From Mucilaginibacter sp. OK283 (GTDB lineage Bacteria > Bacteroidota > Bacteroidia > Sphingobacteriales > Sphingobacteriaceae), in assembly GCF_900110415.1 (NCBI RefSeq), contig NZ_FODR01000001.1:1-64000 (forward strand): a DNA stretch of 64,000 nt, written 5' to 3'. Positions 44,552 through 53,100 of this stretch are shown piece by piece. The position numbers and the translations under genes were made by a program. How positions within the stretch are numbered: position 1 is the first letter of the stretch; every line of letters begins with the position of its first letter. Under the pieces are notes generated by a model that saw only the letters and a list, made by a program, of their open reading frames with translations, was not told the DNA's origin and did not search any database.

Positions 44552-45220
44552 CTATGCGCCGGCTAAATGGAATGCATAAGCCACATATTGGCCATGGTGC
44601 GCCAATGAAACAGGTATGGTTGTTTCGGCCAATCCATCGTGCAAAACAGGGCAGCCTGACGAGGTTTTAATAATATTCAGCTGGTTGGATTCAAAAAAAG
44701 CACCGAGTTTTTTTATGATAAATTCCCGTACTTGTATTGATTGATATGCGGGGCTGCTATTGTCAATCGGCTTAACACCCCAGTACATATTTTCGAAATG
44801 ATCACTGTTGTTAACTACAGTTACGATATAACGGTTGGTAATTATCGACCGGGAATAAAACGTATGTTGGTTAAAAGCCATGGTGCTTTTGTAGCAGGGC
44901 TGCTCATCAAACCCTTTACCTTCAATTGGCCCGTTGGTGGCGAGGGGCATGCTCAAAACGGGGGTAATATGCCCGACAATAATTTTTGAGGGAGAAAAAA
45001 CAAGCCCGGGGTTATGCCTTTGTTCAAATTTGTAAACCGACTCTTTAACCGACCATAAAAGCCACACAAAACGCTCAGTTGGCATATCAGCCAGTTCGGG
45101 CAGGCTGCGTAATTCAATTTCGGGGCCGGTAATGAATTTGCTGTAAAACCTGGGGTCGCTTGTCCGCGCGGTGTCGATGGCCTGGAGGTCTACAATATCA
45201 TTACCGGCGCTTATTGTCAT
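44552..45220 (-). CDS. 4'-phosphopantetheinyl transferase superfamily protein
   Basis: A 222-residue Sfp/AcpS-like enzyme that moves phosphopantetheine from CoA to carrier proteins. Mg-binding NDIVDL (7-12) and WSVKESVYK (56-64) are diagnostic. It overlaps the ACP gene by 4 bp and ends the first block of the flexirubin cluster, so its likely substrates are the two cluster ACPs (45217-45474 and 54391-54654). A dedicated transferase is a known feature of aryl polyene clusters. Confidence 0.88.
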   Translation of the reverse strand: MTISAGNDIVDLQAIDTARTSDPRFYSKFITGPEIELRSLPELADMPTERFVWLLWSVKESVYKFEQRHNPGLVFSPSKIIVGHITPVLSMPLATNGPIEGKGFDEQPCYKSTMAFNQHTFYSRSIITNRYIVTVVNNSDHFENMYWGVKPIDNSSPAYQSIQVREFIIKKLGAFFESNQLNIIKTSSGCPVLHDGLAETTIPVSLAHHGQYVAYAFHLAGA

Positions 45221-45474
45221 GTTTGCTGGTTAGTCTTTTCTTCAATCACATCAATACAGCCGCCCACGTTCACCATTTTATCAGCAGCATCGTAATCTAT
45301 TTCGATATTGTATTTAGTTTCCGCATCAATAATGATGTCAACAAGATTGGCCGAATTGATTTTCAGGTCCTTAATAAGGTCGGTATTTTCGTCTATGCCG
45401 GCCAGGGCTTCTTTATCAAGGGTATATGGCGATAAAACTTTTTTTAGTTCAATTAAAATCTCTTGTCGTGTCAT
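45217..45474 (-). CDS. Acyl carrier protein (first)
   Basis: An 85-residue carrier protein. The attachment Ser41 is in LKINSANLVDI, where the usual DSL is NSA; TDLIKDL and DAETKYNIEIDYD flank it. It holds the growing chain during pigment assembly. It overlaps the ketosynthase gene by 26 bp and the phosphopantetheinyl transferase gene by 4 bp. The NSA motif differs clearly from the DSI of the second ACP, which suggests separate partner enzymes. Confidence 0.88.
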   Translation of the reverse strand: MTRQEILIELKKVLSPYTLDKEALAGIDENTDLIKDLKINSANLVDIIIDAETKYNIEIDYDAADKMVNVGGCIDVIEEKTNQQT

Positions 45475-46750
45475 TAGGGTTAAATTTAGAAAATATTAAG
45501 CAGGAATTGACGTCGCCGAAGCCAAAATTAGCTTTAGCAACGATATTGATGTCTTTTTTGACTATCGAAACAGGCAAACGGTTTAAATTGATGTAGTTGC
45601 CTATTTCGGGATTCGGATCATCCAGGTTTATATTAGGATGAACAAACCCGTGTTCCATTTGCAATATTGATGCCACAGCCTCGATAGATCCCGCTGCGCT
45701 TAAGCAATGGCCAATCATCGATTTAAGCGAATTCATCAGCGGGAAATCGTCACCGCCCCGGCCAAGCGCTTTGCACCAGTTTTGAATTTCCTGCATGTCG
45801 GCATTGGTGGCAGTCAGGTGGCCGCTAATGAGGTCGATATCATTAGGGCTGATGTTGGAGTTGGCTATGGAATCTTCAATGCATTTGATAACACCCTGCG
45901 GGTTAGCCGCCGTCATGGAGCCGCCCATGCGCTGGCCGCCGCTATTGGTTGAGCCGCCCAAAACCTCGGCGTAAATTTTTGCGCCCCTGGCCAAAGCAAA
46001 TTCCAGGTCTTCCAAAACAAGGGCGGCCGAACCGGAGCCCGGTACAAAGCCACCCGCCGATATACTCATCGGCCTTGATGCCTTTTCGGGCTGATCATTA
46101 TATTTACGGGATAACACACGCATAGAATCAAACGAGCCAAATACATAGGTGTCAACATATTCGCTGCTGCCAACCAGCATTCGTTTGGCGTAGCCATCTT
46201 TAATGGTTTCGTAGCCCATTAAAATAGCCTGTGTGCCGGTAGCGCATGCCGCCGAGTTAGTAATTACTTTATTACCCAACCCTAAACGGCCCGATACATA
46301 GGAGGTAACCCCGCTGTTCATGGCTTGCTCCACCACACGCGAACCTAATTTTTTGGCTTCTTTGTTATCAACGCGGGTTATTACGTTTTTCATGGCCTCT
46401 GTATCAGATACGCTGTTGCCAAAAATGCAGCCTGTTTCCCAACGGGGTTCGTCGGTATCATATTCCAGGCCGGCATCAGCCCAGGCATCAAGTGCGGCCA
46501 TAAGGCCATAACCAATATTGGTGCCCTTAAGGCCGTGAAAAACAACCTCGGATATGTAGTTTTTGGTTTTAAGATCTTCCAGTACAAAATCGGGCTTGCC
46601 CGCAACATGACAGCTAAATTTCAATTCCTCGTACAAGGGCTGAAATTTAATGCCCGACACGCCGTTTTGTATAGCCTCAAGGAACGTGCTGATCCCGATG
46701 CCGTTTGGCGATACCACCCCCATACCTGTAACAACAACGCGCCTGCTCAT
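45449..46750 (-). CDS. Beta-ketoacyl-ACP synthase (KAS II type)
   Basis: A 433-residue condensing enzyme with the full Cys-His-His triad: C169 in NSAACATGTQA, H311 in GHLTATNAD (replacing the usual HGTGT) and H348 in MIGHCLSAAGS. It catalyses chain elongation by decarboxylative Claisen condensation. Its end overlaps the ACP gene and its start overlaps the dehydratase gene by 4 bp, so it is tightly coupled to both. The altered second-His motif sets it apart from the other cluster ketosynthases. Confidence 0.92.
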   Translation of the reverse strand: MSRRVVVTGMGVVSPNGIGISTFLEAIQNGVSGIKFQPLYEELKFSCHVAGKPDFVLEDLKTKNYISEVVFHGLKGTNIGYGLMAALDAWADAGLEYDTDEPRWETGCIFGNSVSDTEAMKNVITRVDNKEAKKLGSRVVEQAMNSGVTSYVSGRLGLGNKVITNSAACATGTQAILMGYETIKDGYAKRMLVGSSEYVDTYVFGSFDSMRVLSRKYNDQPEKASRPMSISAGGFVPGSGSAALVLEDLEFALARGAKIYAEVLGGSTNSGGQRMGGSMTAANPQGVIKCIEDSIANSNISPNDIDLISGHLTATNADMQEIQNWCKALGRGGDDFPLMNSLKSMIGHCLSAAGSIEAVASILQMEHGFVHPNINLDDPNPEIGNYINLNRLPVSIVKKDINIVAKANFGFGDVNSCLIFSKFNPNDTTRDFN

Positions 46751-47205
46751 TTTAAGTCAAGATGTTTAATAATGCCGGCAAATGTACCCCTTGCAACGAT
46801 TTCCTTTTCGCTGTTCAGCATCTCCACAATGCATTTTAACTTACCAAAACGAAAATATTGTTTTTTAGAAATAACCGTAACCTTTTGGCCGGGTAAAACC
46901 ATTTTGTAAAAAGAAACATCTGTTGACGTAAGCACCGGGTATAACGATGTATCGCTGGTAAAATCATTGTCTGGCTCTTTCATAATCAAAAATATACCCA
47001 GCACAACCAAACCAATCTGGGCCATAATTTCGGTAATGATAACGCCGGGTGTTACAGGATTACCTTCAAAATGGTCTTCATAAAAAAAGGCATCCTGTTT
47101 AAGCGTAAAATCGCCGGTAACCCCGTTTTCATTTAATGATGTAATGTTATCAATAAAGCGGAAAGTAGATTTGTATGGTAAATGATTAAGTATATGGTTA
47201 TTCAT
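46747..47205 (-). CDS. Beta-hydroxyacyl-ACP dehydratase, FabZ-like
   Basis: A single hot-dog protein of about 152 residues. The catalytic His45 and Glu59 lie in DHFEGNPVTPGVIITEIMAQ, with the FabZ pattern HFxGxPxxPG. It removes water from 3-hydroxyacyl-ACP to give the trans-2-enoyl product. The ATG at 47205 (MNNHILNHLPY) gives a normal FabZ start; an in-frame start at 47235 would run into the end of the upstream reductase gene. It is coupled to the ketosynthase by an ATGA overlap. Confidence 0.9.
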   Translation of the reverse strand: MNNHILNHLPYKSTFRFIDNITSLNENGVTGDFTLKQDAFFYEDHFEGNPVTPGVIITEIMAQIGLVVLGIFLIMKEPDNDFTSDTSLYPVLTSTDVSFYKMVLPGQKVTVISKKQYFRFGKLKCIVEMLNSEKEIVARGTFAGIIKHLDLK

Positions 47206-47225
47206 GTTTTTAAAAATCAATATAG

Positions 47226-48041
47226 TTACAAACAATGTTCGCCACCGTCAACATGAATCAATGCACCATTTATCCAGAAGGCTTCGTCGGTACAAAGCAT
47301 ATATATTACGTTTGCAACATCTGCGGGCTTTGTTAACCGGCCCATCGGGTTGTTTGCAGTGGCCAGTTCAATTAATTTATCGCTGCCCGGTATTCTTTTT
47401 AATGATGCCGTTTCGGTAACCCCGGCCTGTATCAGATTGGTTTTTAAACCAAAACGGCTGAATTCAACAGCCATGTATTTTGCAAGGCTTTCTAACGATG
47501 CCTTGGCGATAGATACCGCCGCGTAGCTTTCCCAATATTTATGCGCCCCATCGCTGGTAAGGCCTATAATACGGGCATCGGCTTTAAAAAGTCCGGCGTT
47601 AAGCAACAACCTCGTCCAGTCAAGTAAACTATTGGCCATGGCATAGCTTGTGGCCTGTATATCATCAGTTGAAAGAACTGCGGTGCTGTCGGCGTTTTCT
47701 AATTCGGTAGCCAGCGGTTTTAAATTGCCCCGGGCTATTGAATGCAGTAATAACTTAACACAATGTTTATGTACAGCAACTTCGGTAAATTGTTTTAAAA
47801 ATAAATCGCGCCCGGTTTGTTCAAGCGCATTTATGTTAAACGGCAGTATGGTTACCCCGTTTGCTTCAGCAATCTGGCTAAGTTTTATTTTGAGTGGTTT
47901 TTCGGTAATGGAGGTTTCCCGGTACAAAACCGCTACGTTCATACCATGTGCGGCAAGCTTTTGCAAAGCCCCAAACCCGAAGCCGCCAGACCCCCCTAAA
48001 ATTACAGCCCATGAACCCGAAAACTGTTTAGTTTTATCCAT
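47226..48041 (-). CDS. FabI-like enoyl-ACP reductase (SDR family)
   Basis: A 271-residue Rossmann oxidoreductase. The NAD(P) loop is LGGSGGFGFGA (15-25). The catalytic pair is Y173 and K180 in a Y-x6-K arrangement, the FabI type, rather than the Y-x3-K of ketoreductases. The C-terminus has FWINGALIHVDGGEH. An enoyl reductase is not needed for a polyene chain but is for saturated alkyl chains, so a dialkylresorcinol role is inferred. It heads the first minus-strand block. Confidence 0.83.
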   Translation of the reverse strand: MDKTKQFSGSWAVILGGSGGFGFGALQKLAAHGMNVAVLYRETSITEKPLKIKLSQIAEANGVTILPFNINALEQTGRDLFLKQFTEVAVHKHCVKLLLHSIARGNLKPLATELENADSTAVLSTDDIQATSYAMANSLLDWTRLLLNAGLFKADARIIGLTSDGAHKYWESYAAVSIAKASLESLAKYMAVEFSRFGLKTNLIQAGVTETASLKRIPGSDKLIELATANNPMGRLTKPADVANVIYMLCTDEAFWINGALIHVDGGEHCL

Positions 48042-48313
48042 GTAAATTGCTGATAGTTAATTTTGTCATTTATGGTACGGAAGATAGTGTAAATTATTTC
48101 GCTATTAAATTTCCGAAAAAAATTCAAACCCCAAAGTAAGCGAAAGAAAACCGGATTTTAATGGCGCAACCGCTATTAATTGGGCGTGGTTAAACCATTA
48201 CAGGCAAAAAGTATCATATACAGTGACACATGGGTTTAAGTTATTAAAAAAATTTAAAACTAAATGAAGCAAAAACGGTTGCGCTTATGCTTTATGAGTA
48301 AAGAGCAAAGCTG

Positions 48314-48344
48314 TTTGCAGGGCACGTAATATTTATTACATTTG
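48314..48344 (+). promoter_or_regulatory. Promoter of the DAR/KS operon
   Basis: TTTG (48314-48317) and TACATTTG (48337-48344), 19 bp apart, are a close match to the Bacteroidota consensus. The -7 box ends 9 bp before the first start codon, so the leader would be very short. The 312-bp divergent region 48042-48353 should also hold the promoter of the minus block, which I could not place. Confidence 0.6.
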
Positions 48345-48353
48345 GTAAGCTTT

Positions 48354-48866
48354 ATGAAGAATTATATTGAAAAGCGCATTGCTTTTGTTTGTTTTGTGCT
48401 GATAATTATGGCGGGTAGTAACACCACGCTTTATGCGCAGAAATTAGAAAAAGCTGCTTTTTATAAAGCAATGGCAAGCGATAATATTGACGAAATTAAC
48501 CAGGAACTGGCCACATTTGCTGATGCCGGAACCGAAACAAAAAGCGGCTATGAGGGCGCTTTATTAATGAAAAAAGCCAGCCTTGCCGGCAAGCCAAAAG
48601 ATAAGCTAAGCTTTTTTAAAGCCGGCCGAATTAAGCTGGAAACAGCCCTGCTGGCCGAGCCCGACAATACAGATCTGCATTTTTTACGTTTGGTTATCCA
48701 GGAAAAAGCACCAAAAATTGTGCATTACCGTACAGATATCGAAAAGGATAAAACTGTGGTAATAAAAAACTTTAAAACCTTGTCGCCTGTAGTACAGCGC
48801 GCAATAGTTGATTATACCAAAACATCTAAAGTTTTGCACACTGAAGACCTTAAACCGGCAGAATAA
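48354..48866 (+). CDS. Exported protein of unknown function in the flexirubin cluster
   Basis: A protein of about 170 residues with a signal peptide (cleavage near TLYAQ). A mostly helical, Lys-rich mature part follows, beginning KLEKAAFYKAMASDNIDEIN. No catalytic motif is visible. Similar small exported proteins beside darA in other Bacteroidota are known only as hypothetical. The ATG at 48354 is preferred over the TTG at 48342, which is part of the -7 box. Its stop overlaps the darA start by one base (TAATG). Confidence 0.75.
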   Translation: MKNYIEKRIAFVCFVLIIMAGSNTTLYAQKLEKAAFYKAMASDNIDEINQELATFADAGTETKSGYEGALLMKKASLAGKPKDKLSFFKAGRIKLETALLAEPDNTDLHFLRLVIQEKAPKIVHYRTDIEKDKTVVIKNFKTLSPVVQRAIVDYTKTSKVLHTEDLKPAE

Positions 48867-49768
48867 TGAGTAAGAAGATCTTAGCTATTTACTACACCCA
48901 ATCGGGTCAAATGCGTGATGTCATCGACTCGTTAACACAGCCTATTATTGACGCAAGGGCATCGGTTGAAAAGGTGGAGATAAAAATGGTAAACGGCTAT
49001 AATTTTCCATGGACAGGTTCGAACTTTTTTGGGGTTATGCCCGATTGTGTTTTGGGCGTACCTGCCGAAATTCAACCATTCGTATTAAAGGAAACTAAAT
49101 ACGATTTGATTATTGTTGGTTACCAGCCCTGGTTTTTATCGCCCAGCATCCCTTCAAATTCACTGCTTAACCACCCCGACTTTATTAAAGTAGTACAAGA
49201 TACGCCTGTTGTAACCATCAGTGCTGCCCGTAATATGTGGCTAAACGCCTTTGTGCGGGTGCGCAAATCTATTCAGGATGCCGGCGGAAGGCTGGTTGGT
49301 AATATTGCCCTGGTTGACAGGCACCTTAACCCAATAAGTTTTGTTACTATTTTTTACTGGATGCTTACCGGTAAAAAAGAAAGCTACCTGAATATATTCC
49401 CCAAGCCAGGTGTTGATGAGCAGGAAATAAAGGACACCAGCAAATTTGGCAGGGTTATAGCGGCCAGGCTTAATATGGTTGACTATTGGGATAGCCTGCA
49501 GGACGAGCTAATGCACAACGACGCCGTAAACATTAAATACCCCCTGATGTTTATAGAAGGGAAGGCCAGGATTATATTTTCGGTTTGGGCAAAAATTATT
49601 TCCAAACGCAAAAATAAGGGTGCATGGCTTGCAGCTTTTAAATATTATCTTTTTTTTGCCTTGTTTATTGTTGCCCCTATAGCATTAACGGTTGATATGA
49701 TTTTAATACGTCCGTTTTTTGGTGACAGGATCCAGGAGAAAAAGAACTTTTACTTACAACTAAATTAA
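48866..49768 (+). CDS. darA: Dialkylresorcinol-forming enzyme DarA
   Basis: A 300-residue protein with an N-terminal flavodoxin-like domain, the phosphate-binding loop YYTQSGQMRD at 9-18 and GYQPWFLSPSIPSN around 92-105. A C-terminal membrane segment (about 262-285) is followed by a short tail. In characterised flexirubin/dialkylresorcinol producers DarA acts with DarB and is assigned the aromatase (oxidation) step that turns the cyclohexanedione intermediate into the resorcinol. The membrane anchor places it at the inner membrane. Assignment rests on sequence type and on being next to darB. Confidence 0.85.
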   Translation: MSKKILAIYYTQSGQMRDVIDSLTQPIIDARASVEKVEIKMVNGYNFPWTGSNFFGVMPDCVLGVPAEIQPFVLKETKYDLIIVGYQPWFLSPSIPSNSLLNHPDFIKVVQDTPVVTISAARNMWLNAFVRVRKSIQDAGGRLVGNIALVDRHLNPISFVTIFYWMLTGKKESYLNIFPKPGVDEQEIKDTSKFGRVIAARLNMVDYWDSLQDELMHNDAVNIKYPLMFIEGKARIIFSVWAKIISKRKNKGAWLAAFKYYLFFALFIVAPIALTVDMILIRPFFGDRIQEKKNFYLQLN

Positions 49769-49776
49769 AAATATAC

Positions 49777-50925
49777 ATGTCTTTTAATCAGGTTTATATA
49801 AACGCCACATCTGCTTTTCTGCCCAACGAGCCCGTTGCAAATGATGATATGGAGCAGTATCTGGGTTATATCGACAATAAACCCTCTAAATCAAAAAAAA
49901 TAGTACTGCGCAATAATGCCATAACCACCCGGTATTATGCTTTAGATAAAAATAAAAAGGCTACGCATACCAATGCCGAGATGACTGCATTGGCCGTTAA
50001 GGAACTGTTTAAAAATACCGATGCTAAAATAGAGGAAACCGATATCCTGTCATGCGGCACCTCATCGCCCGATCAAATGATGCCAAGCCACGGCGTAATG
50101 ACGCATGGCTGGCTACCCGAGGCTGGCGCAATTGAGGTGGTATCGCCGGCTGGGGTTTGCTGCGCCGGGATGCATGCTTTAAAATATGCTTTTATGGCCA
50201 TCAAATCTGGCGATGCCAAACAAGCGGTGGCTACCGGGTCTGAAAGGTTTTCGGGCTTGCTGGTATCTGATGTGTTTGAAGAAGAAGCGCAAAAGCTAAA
50301 GGAACTTACCGAAAACCCGTATATCGCGTTTCATAAAGATTTTTTAAGGTGGATGCTTTCTGACGGGGCATCGGCATTTTTAATGACCGATAAACCAAAT
50401 GAAACAGGCCTGAGTTTGCGGGTTGACTGGATTGAAGGTGTATCATACGCCAACCAGATGGACGCCTGTATGTACATGGGGGCCGAAAAACAGCCGGATG
50501 GCAGCCTGAAAGGTTTTATGGACTTTACGCCCGAAGAGATTAAAAATAAATCCATCTTCAGTGTAAAGCAGGATATTGGATTGCTGAGTGACAATATTGT
50601 GCCTTTGGGCGGAGCCAAGATTAAAGAAATTTTTGAACGACGTGGGTTAACCACCTTGGATATCGACCACTTTTTACCCCATATCTCCAGCGACTTTTTC
50701 AGGCCGAAAATTTATGATATGGTGGAGATTTATGGCGGCGGCATCCCTTACGAAAAATGGTTTATGAACCTTTATACCGTAGGTAACGTTGGCGCGGCAT
50801 CTGTTTATTTAATGATAAACGAGTTGTTCCACAGCGGCAAACTAAAAGCAGGCGAAAAAATATTGCTGTTGGTGCCCGAAAGCTCCAGGTTTTCATATAT
50901 GTATGCTATGCTAACAGTTGTTTAA
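49777..50925 (+). CDS. darB: Dialkylresorcinol ketosynthase DarB
   Basis: A 382-residue KAS III-like condensing enzyme. The nucleophile is C129 in GVCCAGMHALKYA, followed by H302 in HFLPHISSD and N337 in YTVGNVGAAS. In known pathways DarB couples two acyl precursors, a beta-keto acyl thioester and an enoyl thioester, into an alkylated cyclohexanedione, which DarA then aromatises. It lies 8 bp after darA. The Cys-Cys at 128-129 leaves a small doubt about which residue is the nucleophile; position favours C129. Confidence 0.9.
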   Translation: MSFNQVYINATSAFLPNEPVANDDMEQYLGYIDNKPSKSKKIVLRNNAITTRYYALDKNKKATHTNAEMTALAVKELFKNTDAKIEETDILSCGTSSPDQMMPSHGVMTHGWLPEAGAIEVVSPAGVCCAGMHALKYAFMAIKSGDAKQAVATGSERFSGLLVSDVFEEEAQKLKELTENPYIAFHKDFLRWMLSDGASAFLMTDKPNETGLSLRVDWIEGVSYANQMDACMYMGAEKQPDGSLKGFMDFTPEEIKNKSIFSVKQDIGLLSDNIVPLGGAKIKEIFERRGLTTLDIDHFLPHISSDFFRPKIYDMVEIYGGGIPYEKWFMNLYTVGNVGAASVYLMINELFHSGKLKAGEKILLLVPESSRFSYMYAMLTVV

Positions 50926-50943
50926 TCGTTTTAGCCGTTTGCA

Positions 50944-51351
50944 ATGAAAAAGGAAAACGTACCTCAGGACCTAAGTTCGCTTGGTAAAATTACCAAGGAG
51001 GTTTGCTATGCTACCGATAGCGACGGGAGGTATGTAACCCAGCTAAGCGACGGATGGGATGTAAAAATAACCGCGCTTGATGTAGCCTGGCAGGAAATTG
51101 ATGGCCGCATTGCCAACGCTAAACAAAGGGTTTTAAATGGAGAGGCCAGTCCGCTGTTGTTTTTTATGGAATTGCGGCTAATGGACCTTGGTATTTTAGC
51201 CGATTATACCGGTTTTTGGAAATGGCAGATAAAACGCCACCTGAAACCCGGTGTGTTTAATAAACTATCGGAAAAGGATTTAAAAAAATATGCCGAAGCC
51301 TTTAATGTAAAGGTCGACGAGCTAAAAAGTATAGATGTGCATGAAGATTGA
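50944..51351 (+). CDS. Small conserved-type protein of the flexirubin cluster, function unknown
   Basis: A 135-residue soluble protein. The C-terminal third (KLSEKDLKKYAEAFNVKVDE) looks like the end of an XRE-type helix-turn-helix, but the recognition part is degenerate. The N-terminal part (TQLSDGWDVKITALDVAWQE) is unfamiliar. It starts 18 bp after darB and overlaps the BtrH-like gene by about 11 bp. It may be a partner or chaperone of that protein; this is a guess from position. Confidence 0.7.
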   Translation: MKKENVPQDLSSLGKITKEVCYATDSDGRYVTQLSDGWDVKITALDVAWQEIDGRIANAKQRVLNGEASPLLFFMELRLMDLGILADYTGFWKWQIKRHLKPGVFNKLSEKDLKKYAEAFNVKVDELKSIDVHED

Positions 51352-52351
51352 TTTTGAACACGGACAAGCTGCACATTGCGAATCGGGGGTTACCAGTAAT
51401 TTATTAAAAAAGATCTCGAACGGCAAAATAACCGAGCCTCTGGCTTTTGGTATTGGCGCCGGGCTGTTTTTTGTATACGTACCGCTAATAAAAATAAACA
51501 ATGGGCCGGCAATTGCTTTTCGCTCTATGCCCGGCTTTATATTTAACCGTACCTGTAAATCACTGGGGATACCGGTGATACAGAAAAAATTCAGTTCCAA
51601 AGAAAAGGCCGAGGCCGCTTTAATGGAAAGCCTTGAAGCCGGGCAGCCGGTTGGCGCACAGGTTGGGGTTTATTATTTATCTTATTTCCCTAAGGAATAC
51701 CGTTTTCATTTTAACGCCCATAACCTTATTGTTTTTGGCAAGGAGGGGGATAATTACCTGATTAGCGATCCTATTATGGAACACGCTACAACGCTTACCA
51801 GCTATGAGCTGGAGCGCGTGCGTTTTGCCAAAGGGGCTTTGGCGCCAAAAGGACAATTATACTATCCTGCCAATCAAACGGAAATTACCGACGACCAGAT
51901 CAGGAGTGCTATTAAAAGCGGCATCAAAAAAAATGCTTTTAACATGATCTCCATCCCCGGGCCTTTCGCTGGTGTAAACGGGATAAGATATACAGGCAAT
52001 AAAATAAAAGGCTGGCGCGACAAGCTGGGCCTTAAAACCGCGGGCTTGTACCTGGCGCAATTGGTGCGTATGCAGGAAGAGATTGGTACAGGCGGCGGCG
52101 GGTTCAGGTATATTTATGCCGCGTTTTTACAACAGGCTAATGATTACTTGCCAAACCCGGTGTTGCTACAGGCGTCAGAAATGTTTACCCAGGCCGGCGA
52201 TATGTGGCGAACAGCCGCCGTACAGGCCGCGGGTATTTACAAAGGCCGCATAGGCAGCCAGGAAGATTTTAATGTGATGGGCAACTATTTGTTAGAAATT
52301 GCCGAAATAGAAAAGAAAGCGTTTACGCTGCTGAAAAATATTAAATGGTAA
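51341..52351 (+). CDS. BtrH N-terminal domain protein, candidate acyltransferase
   Basis: A protein of about 336 residues with a papain-like BtrH_N domain. A triad can be read as C13 (AHCESG), H127 (NAHNLIVFG) and D143 (ISDP). A DUF4872-like C-terminal domain follows. BtrH of the butirosin pathway moves an acyl group from an ACP to an amino sugar. In a flexirubin cluster a similar enzyme could form the ester between the aryl polyene acid and the resorcinol; this is inference. An ATG at 51335 is also possible. It overlaps the ABC ATPase gene by 7 bp. Confidence 0.8.
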   Translation: MKIDFEHGQAAHCESGVTSNLLKKISNGKITEPLAFGIGAGLFFVYVPLIKINNGPAIAFRSMPGFIFNRTCKSLGIPVIQKKFSSKEKAEAALMESLEAGQPVGAQVGVYYLSYFPKEYRFHFNAHNLIVFGKEGDNYLISDPIMEHATTLTSYELERVRFAKGALAPKGQLYYPANQTEITDDQIRSAIKSGIKKNAFNMISIPGPFAGVNGIRYTGNKIKGWRDKLGLKTAGLYLAQLVRMQEEIGTGGGGFRYIYAAFLQQANDYLPNPVLLQASEMFTQAGDMWRTAAVQAAGIYKGRIGSQEDFNVMGNYLLEIAEIEKKAFTLLKNIKW

Positions 52352-53100
52352 CCATGAAATCCCTCGCCGTAAATATCGAAAACCTCTGTTTTCATTATCC
52401 GGGCAACTCGGGGGTGACTTATGATGGCCTGAATTTAAAGATAGCCGAAGGTGAACGTTTTGGCTTGTTTGGGCCCAATGGCGCCGGTAAAACCACGCTC
52501 ATGAATTTGATGACCGGCCTGCTGGTTGCCGAAAAAGGCACGGTTGAATTGCTGGGGCATAAAATAGGTACCAAAAGTAAGGCTGTAAATAAGCTGTTTG
52601 GTTTTGTTCCGCAGGATTTTTCCTTTTACCAGGAATTAAGCCCGATAGAAAACCTGGAGTTTTTTGGGGCCTGGTACGGCTTAAGCCGCAAACAGATAGC
52701 CCATCGTTCGGCAGATTTATTGGAGATATTGGGGCTTACAGATGTAAGCCACAAAGCCGTTGAAAATTTTTCGGGAGGAATGAAACGACGGGTGAATTTG
52801 GCCATAGGGGTTATTCATAATCCGAAGATTTTGTTTTTGGATGAACCAACTGTTGGTGTGGATGTACAAACTCGCCACGCTATCATTGATTATTTAAAAC
52901 AGCTGAATAAACAGGGCACCACATTGATTTATACCTCGCACCAGTTAGCCGAAGCCGAGGGGCTGTGCGAGCAGATAGCCCTGGTTGATAAGGGCGAGAT
53001 TGTTAGGGAGGGAAAACTGGATAGCTTGCTGGAAGAGTATGGCCACCAGGACCTGGAGGAACTGTTTTTAAATTTAACAGGAAAGGATTACCGGAACTAA
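52345..53100 (+). CDS. ABC transporter ATP-binding protein
   Basis: A 251-residue ATPase of the drug/lipid-exporter type. Walker A is GPNGAGKTT, the signature is FSGGMKRR, Walker B is ILFLDEPT and the switch is YTSHQ. It overlaps the BtrH-like gene (ATGGTAA) and its stop shares a base with the permease start. With that permease it probably moves the finished pigment or an intermediate across the inner membrane. An ATG at 52354 is an alternative start. Confidence 0.92.
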   Translation: MVTMKSLAVNIENLCFHYPGNSGVTYDGLNLKIAEGERFGLFGPNGAGKTTLMNLMTGLLVAEKGTVELLGHKIGTKSKAVNKLFGFVPQDFSFYQELSPIENLEFFGAWYGLSRKQIAHRSADLLEILGLTDVSHKAVENFSGGMKRRVNLAIGVIHNPKILFLDEPTVGVDVQTRHAIIDYLKQLNKQGTTLIYTSHQLAEAEGLCEQIALVDKGEIVREGKLDSLLEEYGHQDLEELFLNLTGKDYRN

